This document shows, in pieces, positions 6,512 to 15,194 of a DNA stretch of 28,180 nt. The DNA comes from JBCAWW01 sp039024315 (lineage in GTDB: Bacteria; Bacteroidota; Bacteroidia; J057): NCBI GenBank assembly GCA_039024315.1, contig JBCCQN010000107.1, positions 1 to 28,180 on the forward strand, in the 5' to 3' direction. A model generated the notes under the pieces. It was not told where the DNA came from. It saw nothing but the letters and a program-made list of their open reading frames with translations, and searched no databases. The position numbers were made by a program, and so were the translations under genes. Position 1 is the stretch's first letter; every line of letters begins with the position of its first letter.

Positions 6512-7987
6512 ATGAAAAATTTACTTTCATACTTATTGGTTTCTCTAGTAGTCAGTACTGCTACCCTAGGGATATACCACTATGCCGGCTGGGGAAAGCA
6601 AGATGCCGCCTTAAGCGAAACGACTTCCCTTACCCAAAACGAGACATTTACGGTTGCTAATCGCAATCTCCAACCGGCCTATTCGACCACCAGTCTCAGT
6701 GGCGCGCCCACTGATTTTCATATAGCGGCCGACGAGGCCATGCCTGCCGTAGTCCACATTACCGCCAAACAGACCGTCAATGCCTATGCCAATGATCCTT
6801 TTTATGAATTATTTGGCTGGGGACCAAGAAGAGGCCGTCAAGGTACTTCAACCGGTTCTGGTGTGATTCTTAGCTCAGACGGATATATCGTTACCAACAA
6901 TCACGTAATCAAGGATGCTGATGAGCTAAACGTTACCCTTTTTGACAATCGCACCTATAGCGCGAAGGTGATTGGTACAGATCCATCTACGGATTTAGGC
7001 TTGATCAAAGTGGATGCTACGGGACTGCCTGCCATGACCCTCGCCAATTCGGACGCAGTTCGCGTCGGCGAATGGGTGCTTGCCGTAGGCAATCCTTTCA
7101 ATCTTGCCTCAACCGCTACTGCCGGTATCGTCAGTGCGATCGGGAGAGATTTGGAAATCATCAAAGATCAGATGGCGATTGAGTCCTTTATTCAGACTGA
7201 TGCTGCTGTCAATCCTGGTAACTCTGGTGGGGCTTTGGTTAATCTGGAAGGACAATTGATTGGCGTCAATACTGCGATTGCTTCACCTACCGGCGCTTAT
7301 GCAGGATATGCCTTTGCCGTTCCGGCCAATATCGTCAAAAAGGTCGTTAGCGACCTCAAAGAATTTGGCCACGTGCAACGTGCCTTCCTTGGCGTATCTA
7401 AAATCCGTACCCTCAATGGCGACGTTGCTCGCAGCGAAGGTTTGGACATCACCGAAGGTGTATTGATTGATCAACTCGCTACCCAAGGCGGTGCCTACAA
7501 AGGGGGCTTGGATGAAGGTGATGTCATCGTAGGGGTAAATGGCATCGCCATTAAAAATGACGCCAAGCTCCGTGAGCTAGTCGCTCGTAATCGCCCTGGC
7601 GATAAAATAGATATCAAAGTTTATCGGGACAATCGTTACCTCGAATTGCCGATCCAGTTGACCAATTCAATGGGAGAAACTACCCTCGATGCCTTCTACC
7701 GTTCGGATCAGCTTACCGAGTTAGGGGTCGAATTTAGAGACTTGACCGATGATGAACTCGATAGATTACAAATAGATAATGGCGTATTGGTCTCTCGTTT
7801 GCACGCTGGTACGCTACGTCAACAGACTGATATCAAAGAAAACTTTATCATTCTTCAGGTAAATGAAGAGAAGCTAGATTCTTCGGAAAAGCTTACCCAA
7901 ATCCTCGAACAAGAATCGGGTAAGGTAAAACTGACAGGATTTTATCCGAGAGCTTATCGATTGGTCTCCTATGTCGTCGAGCTCTAA
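6512..7987 (+). CDS. htrA: Do/HtrA family periplasmic serine protease with two PDZ domains
   Basis: 491 residues. The N-terminal hydrophobic segment at 4-20 is a signal peptide or anchor. The trypsin-like domain (about 70-270) has the full catalytic triad: His131 (VTNNHVIKD), Asp161 (DPSTDLGLIKV) and Ser238 (NPGNSGGAL). Two PDZ domains follow. The first, about 285-385, includes the substrate loop AFLGVSKI and DVIVGVNG. The second, about 400-490, is more divergent and includes FRDLTDDELDRL and NGVLVSRL. Length and order match DegP/DegQ proteases and chaperones that degrade misfolded envelope proteins. A 220-bp leader separates it from the divergent YceI gene, which allows regulation, but no clear promoter box is seen. 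A strong terminator follows. Confidence 0.92.
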   Translation: MKNLLSYLLVSLVVSTATLGIYHYAGWGKQDAALSETTSLTQNETFTVANRNLQPAYSTTSLSGAPTDFHIAADEAMPAVVHITAKQTVNAYANDPFYELFGWGPRRGRQGTSTGSGVILSSDGYIVTNNHVIKDADELNVTLFDNRTYSAKVIGTDPSTDLGLIKVDATGLPAMTLANSDAVRVGEWVLAVGNPFNLASTATAGIVSAIGRDLEIIKDQMAIESFIQTDAAVNPGNSGGALVNLEGQLIGVNTAIASPTGAYAGYAFAVPANIVKKVVSDLKEFGHVQRAFLGVSKIRTLNGDVARSEGLDITEGVLIDQLATQGGAYKGGLDEGDVIVGVNGIAIKNDAKLRELVARNRPGDKIDIKVYRDNRYLELPIQLTNSMGETTLDAFYRSDQLTELGVEFRDLTDDELDRLQIDNGVLVSRLHAGTLRQQTDIKENFIILQVNEEKLDSSEKLTQILEQESGKVKLTGFYPRAYRLVSYVVEL

Positions 7988-8013
7988 GTGGCCCTTGCCC
8001 TTGCATAGTGTCT

Positions 8014-8045
8014 ACGCCCTCCTACGAGCTGTGGGAGGGCGTTTT
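8014..8045 (+). terminator. Rho-independent terminator after the HtrA gene
   Basis: A 9-bp GC-rich stem ACGCCCTCC (8014-8022) / GGAGGGCGT (8034-8042) is followed by TTTT, 27 bp after the protease stop and just before the end of the convergent gene. The complementary strand lacks a T-run, so it serves mainly the plus strand. Confidence 0.8.
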
Positions 8046-8053
8046 AAGTGACA

Positions 8054-9223
8054 CTAACGAGCCCAGACTAATCCAGTACTGATACTTGCATACCAGAAGC
8101 TGCTGTAGCCACATTCAAACCTAAACTGGCTAAACCGCATTGGATAAACATCAAGCCCCATCGAAAATCCCGGTTTCACAAATCTTGTATAAGCATTTTC
8201 TAAATTACCTAAGCGGCTGAGACGGATCATATGCACATTCCCACTTACAAATGGCCTCAGGTTTTTGCCTGGACGAAAATGATAAGCGGCTCCTGCCCTT
8301 ACATTTTGCATAAAAAAAGGAGTCCTGAATAGTTCCATCTCTGGCTGAGAAACAATCCAATTGGTACGACCTAATCCTAATCGCAAACTCACTTTGGGTG
8401 TGAAGCGATTGGCTCGTGCTTCAAACAAGATCCCTCCCTCTAACGCTGCTTTCTCGTCTACTGCGACCCGAGTGATCTGTTGATAGGCCAAGACTGCAAG
8501 CTGTACTCTTGGTTTTTGATTGTGTTTTTGCAGCTCGTAATGCTGGGCGACTGTTTGCAAGATTTTGGGTTTGTTGAGAGGGAAGTTGGCGGGTAGAGGT
8601 GCTACCCCTTCGGGCAACGCTCCCATCAGATCAAACTGATATTGGGGAACAATCATCATTAGCTTTGAGTCAGTGAAATAGTATCTGCGGCCTGTTGGAT
8701 CGCTTACGATCATACCCGGTGTTAGATTACTAAATTCAGTGCCATCAGCTAAACGGATTACCCCTAAACGCACATCTTCCTGCTTGACGTCCTGTAAGGC
8801 GTAATACATGAGTTGAGGAGACTCGCGTTCCTCGGAGAGGTACAGACTACGTCCTTCCTCATGCTCCAGCTCATAAATCCACAGATCCCCGGATCGATAA
8901 AGATGGAGAAAAACCGCTCGTTCGGCAGAATGATAGATTTCGTTTTTATCCGTTCTCGGAACGCTAAAAGATCGATAATGCTGATCCCCGCCAAAACCAT
9001 AGGCTTGCAGCTCATGGGGCTGATACACACGCACAGGCCCGCCCTCGACTTGAAATTTTACTTCTTGACAAGCCTCTTTTGTATCCCCAGTCCAAAGCTT
9101 TCCTCGCAGACTATCTCCCTGATTCGTTATGATATATCCTTCGCGCTTGATGACTTGGGCTTGCAGGCTTAGGGTGAAACTCCCCAAAAGGAAAAGAAGG
9201 CTTAAGAATTTGGGTGCTTTCAT
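8054..9223 (-). CDS. Hypothetical outer membrane beta-barrel protein
   Basis: 389 residues from ATG 9223, which gives MKAPKFLSLLFLLGSFTLSLQAQ, a good signal peptide; an in-frame ATG ten codons earlier (9253) would add a charged extension. The N-terminal part (20-180) has the EGYIITNQGDSLRGKL pattern common in Bacteroidota exported proteins, with two similar beta modules (SLRGKLWTGD, PHELQAYGF / RLADGTEFSNL, SDSKLMM-like). The C-terminal half (about 240-389) shows alternating barrel strands such as GAAYHFRPGKNLRPFVSG and ends in a W-A-R strand. The likely location is the outer membrane; the function is unknown. It is convergent with the protease. Confidence 0.7.
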   Translation of the reverse strand: MKAPKFLSLLFLLGSFTLSLQAQVIKREGYIITNQGDSLRGKLWTGDTKEACQEVKFQVEGGPVRVYQPHELQAYGFGGDQHYRSFSVPRTDKNEIYHSAERAVFLHLYRSGDLWIYELEHEEGRSLYLSEERESPQLMYYALQDVKQEDVRLGVIRLADGTEFSNLTPGMIVSDPTGRRYYFTDSKLMMIVPQYQFDLMGALPEGVAPLPANFPLNKPKILQTVAQHYELQKHNQKPRVQLAVLAYQQITRVAVDEKAALEGGILFEARANRFTPKVSLRLGLGRTNWIVSQPEMELFRTPFFMQNVRAGAAYHFRPGKNLRPFVSGNVHMIRLSRLGNLENAYTRFVKPGFSMGLDVYPMRFSQFRFECGYSSFWYASISTGLVWAR

Positions 9224-9307
9224 ACTTTCGTTTTTTCGAAAGAAAACAAGCACTAGCTATGAGTCCAGTAAAACTAAGTAAGCGGTGGAACTCATTAATT
9301 AAGCGGT

Positions 9308-9342
9308 AAAAAAAGCCCTGATCCACCGCAGCGAATCAGGGC
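9308..9342 (-). terminator. Rho-independent terminator of the symporter gene
   Basis: The stem GCCCTGAT (9315-9322) / ATCAGGGC (9335-9342) is followed on the minus strand by seven T (9308-9314 read as A on plus). It is 22 bp beyond the stop of the sodium/alanine symporter gene, and upstream of the next minus-strand gene. Confidence 0.82.
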
Positions 9343-9364
9343 ATAAGCGCAGATTATTTAATCT

Positions 9365-10957
9365 TTATTTTGCGTTGAGTTCACCGCTACGCAGGGCGGT
9401 CAAGTAACGCGCAACTTCTTCTTTGACCCTTGGTGCGAGAATAAATAGACCGATCATATTCGGGAAAATCATCGCAAAGATCATCGCATCAGAGAAGTTT
9501 ACAACTGCACCTAAGTTGGCTGCAGCACCCAATACGATAAAGATCAAGAAGAGAATTTTATAAGTGTAATCAACCCATTGTTCTTTGCCGAAGAGGTACT
9601 TCCAGGCTTGGAGACCGTAGTAAGACCATGAAAGCATGGTAGAGAAGGCAAATAGTACAACCGCGATAGTCAATACATAAGAGAAGCCAGGAATCACTGA
9701 GTTGAAGGCAGTAGAGGTCAACTCAACGCCGTCAAGGCCACCAGAAGCACCATAGGTTACGAAGCCACCGTCAATATTGGTGATGATAATAACCAAGGCA
9801 GTCATCGTACAAACGACTACTGTATCGATAAATGGCTCAAGCAAAGCTACCATACCTTCACTAGCGGCATACTTAGTACGCACGGCTGAGTGAGCTACCG
9901 AAGCTGAACCTACTCCCGCTTCATTGGAGAAGGCGGCTCGTTGGAAGCCGACGATCAAGACCCCGATAAATCCACCTGTTATACCTTCGGCCGTAAAGGC
10001 GCCAGCGAAAATTTGCCCAAGGGCAGTAGGAATAGCCGTTAGATTGAATACAAGAATGATAATGGCTGCTAGGACATAGATTCCTACCATGAAAGGAACA
10101 ATCTTTTCGGTTACTTGACCGATACGCTTGATACCTCCTAGGATCACAATTGCTACGAGTACCGCTACTACGAGTCCAAAAATGGTACCCGCAAATCCAG
10201 ACTCGGCTCCGATCATGGCGTTGAATTGGGCCGCTGCTTGGTTGGACTGGAACATATTACCACCTCCAAAGGAACCGCCAATCATCATGATCGCATAAAT
10301 CACCGCAAGAACTTTACCTAAGCCTAATAGACCTTTTTCGGCGAGTCCTTTGCGTAGGTAGTACATAGGACCACCATATACAGTCCCGTCGGGACCGATA
10401 TCTCTATATTTTACCCCGAGGGTACATTCTACAAATTTGGAAGCCATGCCTAAGAGGCCTGCTAAGATCATCCAGAAAGTAGCACCAGGACCACCTGCTA
10501 CGATTGCAATGGCAACCCCCCCGATGTTACCCAAACCTACTGTGGCTGATAGCGCGGCTGTCAATGCCTGGAAAGCAGTTACCTCACCATCGGAACCTTC
10601 TACTCTTATGGTGTCTGGATCATCTCCATCATGTACATTGGGGGCTTGGCTCGTAGATTCCGCACTGTTGTCATATTTTCCTTGGACAATCTTGATGGAT
10701 GTGCCAAAGTGGCGAAAATTAGGGAAGCCAAAATAAATCGTAAAGAAAGTTGCGCCGCCAAGCAAAACAATCAATACAATTGGGACCGAGAGCTCTGTTC
10801 CGGGAACCGGAATCGCCGTAAAGACAAAGTTGAAAACCGCATCTGATATCGGAGTCACGGCATCGTTAATTCGATCATCTAAGCCCCTCTCGGTATCCTG
10901 AGCCCATAAAAGGGCAGGCATCGCTATGGCGCTTAGTAGTGCTAATAGTCGTTTCAT
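9365..10957 (-). CDS. Sodium/alanine symporter, AGCS family
   Basis: 530 residues from ATG 10957; an in-frame ATG five codons earlier (10972) is possible. The N-terminus MKRLLALLSAIAMPALLWAQ looks like a cleavable signal peptide, followed by a short periplasmic stretch and about eleven transmembrane helices. AGCS landmarks are ATFFTIYFGFPNFRHF, AALSATVGLGNIGGVA, a GGSFGGGNMFQSNQ segment and the hallmark AAFSNEAGVGSASVAHSA. The family imports alanine or glycine with Na+ (or H+) across the inner membrane. A cytoplasmic or periplasmic acidic insert (NVHDGDDPDTIRVEGSDGE) sits before the core. It is likely transcribed alone: a terminator follows and a 173-bp divergent spacer precedes. Confidence 0.93.
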   Translation of the reverse strand: MKRLLALLSAIAMPALLWAQDTERGLDDRINDAVTPISDAVFNFVFTAIPVPGTELSVPIVLIVLLGGATFFTIYFGFPNFRHFGTSIKIVQGKYDNSAESTSQAPNVHDGDDPDTIRVEGSDGEVTAFQALTAALSATVGLGNIGGVAIAIVAGGPGATFWMILAGLLGMASKFVECTLGVKYRDIGPDGTVYGGPMYYLRKGLAEKGLLGLGKVLAVIYAIMMIGGSFGGGNMFQSNQAAAQFNAMIGAESGFAGTIFGLVVAVLVAIVILGGIKRIGQVTEKIVPFMVGIYVLAAIIILVFNLTAIPTALGQIFAGAFTAEGITGGFIGVLIVGFQRAAFSNEAGVGSASVAHSAVRTKYAASEGMVALLEPFIDTVVVCTMTALVIIITNIDGGFVTYGASGGLDGVELTSTAFNSVIPGFSYVLTIAVVLFAFSTMLSWSYYGLQAWKYLFGKEQWVDYTYKILFLIFIVLGAAANLGAVVNFSDAMIFAMIFPNMIGLFILAPRVKEEVARYLTALRSGELNAK

Positions 10958-11106
10958 AAGAGTATATTTCAATAATTCGGGTTTTCACAGTTGGTCAAAT
11001 TAACAATTATTCAAAAACAAATGTAAAATCTATCATATCTTTCTATTTTGCTTTGATTCTCAGAATATTTGATGGCTAAAAAGAACCATTAATAGCCTAC
11101 ATTTTC

Positions 11107-11114
11107 TATCTTCG
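11107..11114 (+). promoter_or_regulatory. Candidate -7 box upstream of the peptidoglycan-binding protein gene
   Basis: TATCTTCG matches the Bacteroidota TAnnTTTG box at 7 of 8 positions and lies 16 bp before the ATG. No -33 TTTG is found at the usual distance, so support is weak. Confidence 0.3.
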
Positions 11115-11130
11115 TATCATCCAGGGCTGT

Positions 11131-11751
11131 ATGAAGCGATTGTTCTACATCATCACCATCATTTGCCTACCGTTGATTGCGTTCTTTATGTTCGACAATT
11201 ATCGGCGCCACCACCCTGAATCCGTTTATGCCTATCAGCCAGACCAAGGTATCGATCCTAATTATTATGATCCTGATGTGCTGCTGCGCTACCACCAACT
11301 CTGTGAGGAGATTGGCTCTTACGGGCGCTATTGCTGGAAGGAGGAGAAAGTAGATGTGTTGAGAGAAGACAAAGCAGATGGTGAGGCCGGGCCAATGATC
11401 CAACGCTACCAATCACTGATAGCGGCCGCGCGCTATTTGGAAGGCAAACTGATCCAATCGCAAAAATGGAAAGCTGAGGGCTATAACAATCAGCAGGTCG
11501 CTGAGGCGGAGAATGGGCGTTCCACCGAAGGTGAAAGCCTCCCCCCAATCAATCCCTTGGCTAAGCTGGGAGATCAAAATACGATCACCATGGCAACCCA
11601 AGAAAAATTGCGGGCCCGAGGATACCAACTCAAAGTAGATGGGATTTTTAGAACCCAAACAGAGACAGTACTAAAAGAATTTCAAGCAGAACAGGGACTG
11701 CCAACCAATGGCGTTTTAGACTTAGCGACATTCTTAAAACTCTGGCAATAG
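11131..11751 (+). CDS. Membrane-anchored protein with C-terminal peptidoglycan-binding domain
   Basis: 206 residues. A single N-terminal hydrophobic helix (MKRLFYIITIICLPLIAFFMF) without a clear cleavage site suggests a membrane anchor or signal peptide. The middle (35-145) is unrecognised and includes a possible helical segment around 88-125 (QRYQSLIAAARYLEGKLIQSQKWKAEG). Residues about 152-206 form a PG_binding_1 module: TMATQEKLRARGYQLKVDGIF, followed by TETVLKEFQAEQGLPTNGVLD and FLKLW. This points to a periplasmic wall-associated role. The next gene starts 34 bp downstream on the same strand. Confidence 0.75.
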   Translation: MKRLFYIITIICLPLIAFFMFDNYRRHHPESVYAYQPDQGIDPNYYDPDVLLRYHQLCEEIGSYGRYCWKEEKVDVLREDKADGEAGPMIQRYQSLIAAARYLEGKLIQSQKWKAEGYNNQQVAEAENGRSTEGESLPPINPLAKLGDQNTITMATQEKLRARGYQLKVDGIFRTQTETVLKEFQAEQGLPTNGVLDLATFLKLWQ

Positions 11752-11785
11752 TTTAGTACCGAACTCCCGAAACCACATTTATAGC

Positions 11786-12172
11786 ATGGCAAAAGAGAAA
11801 GCAACCAACGACAGCTCACAAGCAGAAAAAGATAAATTTAAAGCTATCCAAGATATCTTGATGGGGGGTGAAATGCGTCAAATCGAACAACGCTTTCACA
11901 AACTACAAGAGCGTTTGGAAGAGGCCCAGACGGATCTGGAAAAACAGTTTGTAAGCCTCAAAAAAGATTTAACGGAAAGTCAAGCTTCCAACAGTGCTGA
12001 ACTCAATAAGAAAATAGATAGCCTGATCGAACAGTTGACCGAAAAAGTCGAGCGCAACCATAAGTACAGCCGAGAGGAAGTGGCCCGTATAGATATGGAA
12101 AAAGCCAACCGCAAGGAACTGGGTAAAATGTTCCTCATGATTGGCGAATCTCTTTTAAAGGATGAAGATTAA
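11786..12172 (+). CDS. Small coiled-coil protein of unknown function
   Basis: 128 residues, highly charged, with no signal peptide or membrane segment. Residues about 30-110 form heptad-rich helices (MRQIEQRFHKLQERLEEAQTDLEKQF, LNKKIDSLIEQLTEKVERNH; each listed by its visible periodicity), with a short C-terminal helix GKMFLMIGESLLKDED. It is probably cytosolic and oligomeric. Similar short coiled-coil proteins are found in Bacteroidota without known function. It lies 34 bp after the peptidoglycan-binding protein gene and may share its transcript. Its stop is 12 bp from the stop of the convergent gene, leaving no space for a terminator between them. Confidence 0.7.
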   Translation: MAKEKATNDSSQAEKDKFKAIQDILMGGEMRQIEQRFHKLQERLEEAQTDLEKQFVSLKKDLTESQASNSAELNKKIDSLIEQLTEKVERNHKYSREEVARIDMEKANRKELGKMFLMIGESLLKDED

Positions 12173-12184
12173 GAATAATCTTTC

Positions 12185-12562
12185 TTAGTCTTCCACTTTT
12201 TCGACTTTATACACGAAATATTTAGTGTCTCCGCGCCAGTCAAACTGGAAAAAGTATTCCTTGTAATACAAACGAATATCATGTCCCTTTTCCATGGCAT
12301 TCTCGATCTCCTGACGCACTTCCATTTCACTGCGTTCGACCGAAAATTCCCAAATATTGGACATCGCGCCATTATCTCCTTCGTCAAAACCTCTAATCGC
12401 TAGCTGGCCTTCATAAGTCTTGAAGGCGATGCCTTTTTTGCTAAACTTGACGATTTGTCCTGAACGAATCCCATCACTAAAAGTACCAAATACGGCTATC
12501 GATCCGGCGATTCCGCCTAGTACTACCAAGGTGATAATTGTAATTATGAGTACACGTTTCAT
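12185..12562 (-). CDS. Conserved small membrane-anchored protein of unknown function
   Basis: 125 residues. One N-terminal helix (VLIITIITLVVLGGIAGSIAVF) is followed by a conserved soluble part: GIRSGQIVKFSKKGIAFKTYEGQLAI, IWEFSVERSE, DIRLYYKEYFFQFDWRGDTKYFVYKVEKV. I recall this family as widespread in Bacteroidota and sometimes mislabelled 6-phosphogluconate dehydrogenase; nothing here supports that enzyme (no Rossmann fold, far too short). The function is unknown; it is probably anchored in the inner membrane. It is divergent from the lysine-ketoglutarate reductase-like gene by 96 bp. Confidence 0.75.
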   Translation of the reverse strand: MKRVLIITIITLVVLGGIAGSIAVFGTFSDGIRSGQIVKFSKKGIAFKTYEGQLAIRGFDEGDNGAMSNIWEFSVERSEMEVRQEIENAMEKGHDIRLYYKEYFFQFDWRGDTKYFVYKVEKVED

Positions 12563-12607
12563 ATTGTTTTAGACGTTGGTTGTAGCTCAAAGGTAACATT
12601 TTTCTGA

Positions 12608-12639
12608 TTGTCCGCTGCTGAATAAAATGATTACCTTCG
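12608..12639 (+). promoter_or_regulatory. Candidate promoter of the lysine-ketoglutarate reductase-like gene
   Basis: TTG at 12608-12610 and TACCTTCG at 12632-12639 are spaced by 21 bp, close to the Bacteroidota TTG...TAnnTTTG layout. The ATG follows 19 bp later. The -7 box deviates at one position. Confidence 0.45.
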
Positions 12640-12658
12640 CTTTGCAATCGGTACTCAA

Positions 12659-13993
12659 ATGAAAAATACCATCGGAATCCGCCGCGAAGACCTCAGCAAG
12701 ACCGGCGAACAACGTGTAGCAATTACACCAGAGGCTGTCAAATCACTGGTGCAACATGGCCACGAAATCCTCGTTCAACCAGCCGTCCACCCGAAAACAG
12801 GAGAGCGAAAAAGGGCCTTTGAAGACCAAAGGTATCGAGCGGCTGGCGCTGATATCCATGAATCTCTGACAGATGCTAATCCGATTTTTGGCCTCAAAGA
12901 GGTGGAGATTGAACAAATAATGCCGCAAAAAGCCTATTTGATTTTTTCACACACCCACAAAGGTCAGATCAAAAATCGTAAGATGTTAGCCCATTTCATG
13001 GAACACCAAAACACGCTCATCGACTATGAACTGGTCACACATCCCAATCGCCAGCGTATCATCACCGCTTTTACTTATTTTGCCGGTTATGCAGGGATGA
13101 TCGATAGTATGTGGACCCTCGGTCAACGCTATGCGCTCAGAGGTATCGAGCATCCCTTTCAGGCTATCCCTCAATCGATTGAGAAGGCGGATCTCGCCGC
13201 TATCAAGGATATGGTTCGCTCCTGCGGAGAACGCATTGCTTCCTCCGGCACACCGGCTGAATTACCGCCTTTGATCACCGTCTTTCTTGGCAATGGCAAA
13301 ACGAGTACGGGGGCTCAAAGTATCTATGATTTGCTGCCAGTGGAGGAGATTAAACTCTCGCAACTGGCTCAGACCTTTGCCGAAGGCGAGCGCACCAAAG
13401 TCTACAAACTTATTCTCGATGTGCCAGAGATGTATCGGCATAAGGCAGGTAAAGAAATGGATCATGCTGCCTTCTTTCAACGATATCTCCAACATCCGGA
13501 GGAATTTGAGTCTGATATGGAAAACATTTTTCCTTACGCAAGCATGTGGATGAACTGTATCATTTGGGGCCCTGAATTCCCACGTTTGTTGACACGAGAT
13601 ATGGCGGCTGCTTGGTATAAAAAGGATCAAACGTTAGAGGTGATTGGGGACATTACTTGTGATCCAGAGGGGGCCATTCATTTTAGTAAGGAAACTTGGA
13701 TCGACGAACCAGTCTTTATCTACAATCCTGCGACTCGTGAGCAAAAAATGGGTTTTGAAGGTGAGGGGATTGCCGTGATGGCGGTAACGAATTTGCCCTG
13801 TGAGTTTGCGGCAGACGCCTCGGCGCAATTTAGTGCTGATATGGGGGAATTGATCTCCGGAATAGCTTCGGCTGATTTTAAGGCTACAAATCCTGCTGAC
13901 GCGGGGCTACCCGAAGCGATCCAAAGAGCTGTCATCCTCTGGCAAGGAAAGTTGACGCCAGATTTTGCTTATATGCAGGAATATGTGAGCTAA
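12659..13993 (+). CDS. Lysine-ketoglutarate reductase-like (LKR domain) / alanine dehydrogenase-superfamily protein
   Basis: 444 residues. The N-terminus GIRREDLSKTGEQRVAITP is the AlaDh/PNT N-terminal domain. Further segments match the LKR half of the plant/animal LKR-SDH enzyme: IFGLKEVE (97-104), AYLIFSHTHKGQ, DYELVTH, FTYFAGYAGMIDSMWTLGQRY (about 139-159), GERIASSGTP, and late ITCDPEGAIHFSKETWIDEPVF (about 336-357). LKR condenses lysine with 2-oxoglutarate to saccharopine using NADPH in the cytosol. The usual SDH half is absent and no separate saccharopine dehydrogenase is nearby. The substrate is inferred from family likeness and not proven. A different amino acid cannot be excluded. Confidence 0.75.
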   Translation: MKNTIGIRREDLSKTGEQRVAITPEAVKSLVQHGHEILVQPAVHPKTGERKRAFEDQRYRAAGADIHESLTDANPIFGLKEVEIEQIMPQKAYLIFSHTHKGQIKNRKMLAHFMEHQNTLIDYELVTHPNRQRIITAFTYFAGYAGMIDSMWTLGQRYALRGIEHPFQAIPQSIEKADLAAIKDMVRSCGERIASSGTPAELPPLITVFLGNGKTSTGAQSIYDLLPVEEIKLSQLAQTFAEGERTKVYKLILDVPEMYRHKAGKEMDHAAFFQRYLQHPEEFESDMENIFPYASMWMNCIIWGPEFPRLLTRDMAAAWYKKDQTLEVIGDITCDPEGAIHFSKETWIDEPVFIYNPATREQKMGFEGEGIAVMAVTNLPCEFAADASAQFSADMGELISGIASADFKATNPADAGLPEAIQRAVILWQGKLTPDFAYMQEYVS

Positions 13994-14055
13994 GGGCTAA
14001 ATGTCTCTAAAAAAACCATTTTAGTACCTTCTAGCCCAGCTTACTGCGCCTTAAT

Positions 14056-14110
14056 TTGTCTTAAATACTATTAAGTACTGAATACTTTTTACTCTCTACT
14101 TCATACTCAA
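14056..14110 (-). repeat. A-family repeat, truncated inverted copy A4
   Basis: Read on the minus strand, this gives GAGTATGAAGTAGAGAG, AAAGTATTCAGTAC and a shortened right end. It aligns with the left half of A1-A3. It carries the uninterrupted AAGTATTCAG junction that is split by the palindrome in A1. It abuts repeat B7. Confidence 0.45.
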
Positions 14111-14133
14111 ATAAGCGTTCCGCGCAGCGGTAA
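14111..14133 (+). repeat. B hairpin repeat (B7) in the leader of the sensor kinase gene
   Basis: ATAAGCGTT is followed by stem CCGC, loop GCA and stem GCGG, ending 14 bp before the kinase ATG. It directly follows A4. It is the only B copy placed upstream of a start codon, so it could affect translation initiation there. Confidence 0.6.
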
Positions 14134-14144
14134 ACGTCATGTAA

Positions 14145-15194
14145 ATGCCAAATCTTACAAAAATACCCCGCTGGCTACAGCACCTAATCTTTTGGCTTGA
14201 GGTGCTGGGCTGGTATTATATCCAGTATCAGGTGGTAGGGGACGGGCAATACTTTGGAAGGCGGATGCTCATACTGCTGCCGATCGATATGTTGGCCGCT
14301 TATTTTAGTGCTTATCTACTAGTAGAACGCTTGTTGTTAAGAGGTAAATACCTTTGGTTTCTCCTCAGCTTGATGGTATCAATAGAGTGCTTTGTCATCG
14401 CTGAACGCTGGCTTGAATTTCACTATTTCCTGCCCTTGGCAAAACCTGAGGCTTTAGCGCAAGGACTCTGGCATGGCAGCTCGCTTTTCAATATTGGGGT
14501 ACGGATTTATCTGATAGTGAGTCTTTTTGCGGGAATGCGCTTGTTTAAGATTTGGCTTTATGATCAAAATCGTAAGCGGGACCTCGAACAACAAAACTTG
14601 CAGACCGAGCTTGCGATGCTACGCACTCAGATCCAACCGCATTTTCTCTTCAATACGCTCAACAATATCGATGCTCTAGTACACGCTGCTAGTCCTGAAA
14701 AAGCCTCTGAGGCCATTGCCCGCTTGTCGGAAATACTGCGCTTTCAGTTGTATGAAAAAGGGACAGATCGGGTTTCATTAAGAGATGAGATCAATTTTCT
14801 CGAAGCCACGATCGCGCTTCTGGAACTGCGCCGACCGAATCCTGAGGCTAGGCAATTTAGGGTCAAGGGGCAAACAGATGCTTATTATCTACCAGCCTTG
14901 CTGCTTGTGCCCTTTGTCGAAAACGCCTACAAGCATGGGGATAAGCATGCTCCGATCAAAATTGAGTTAACAACGCACGACGCCAGACTCTATTTTAGGG
15001 TCGAAAACGAGGCAAAGCAAGGTTTAGATCAAAATTATGAAAAGGTAGGTGGCTTAGGCTTGAGCAATGTGCAGCGACGCTTAGCGCTTTATTTTGAAGA
15101 CGACTATCAACTCGCTTATGGAGAGCAGGGGGATCAATACATCATTTCTTTGGATATGCCTCTATTCGAACAAGCATTAAGTTTTGACGCATGA
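14145..15194 (+). CDS. LytS/YpdA-type sensor histidine kinase
   Basis: 349 residues. Four hydrophobic helices occupy about 12-30, 41-60, 70-87 and 115-137, followed by a coiled-coil linker (DLEQQNLQTELAMLRTQ). The His_kinase domain has the family signature QIQPHFLFNTLNNIDAL, with phospho-acceptor His166. The ATPase part contains LLLVPFVENAYKHG (N-box, about 255-268) and VGGLGLSNVQRRL (G-box, about 304-316). It has no extra sensor domain, so the signal is probably sensed in the membrane. It overlaps the next gene by ATGA, so the pair is translationally coupled. The leader carries the A4 and B7 repeats. Confidence 0.9.
   Translation: MPNLTKIPRWLQHLIFWLEVLGWYYIQYQVVGDGQYFGRRMLILLPIDMLAAYFSAYLLVERLLLRGKYLWFLLSLMVSIECFVIAERWLEFHYFLPLAKPEALAQGLWHGSSLFNIGVRIYLIVSLFAGMRLFKIWLYDQNRKRDLEQQNLQTELAMLRTQIQPHFLFNTLNNIDALVHAASPEKASEAIARLSEILRFQLYEKGTDRVSLRDEINFLEATIALLELRRPNPEARQFRVKGQTDAYYLPALLLVPFVENAYKHGDKHAPIKIELTTHDARLYFRVENEAKQGLDQNYEKVGGLGLSNVQRRLALYFEDDYQLAYGEQGDQYIISLDMPLFEQALSFDA

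Noticed and set aside
12185..12562. 6-phosphogluconate dehydrogenase
   Set aside because: This label is sometimes attached to the family, but the 125-residue protein has one membrane helix and no nucleotide-binding motif.
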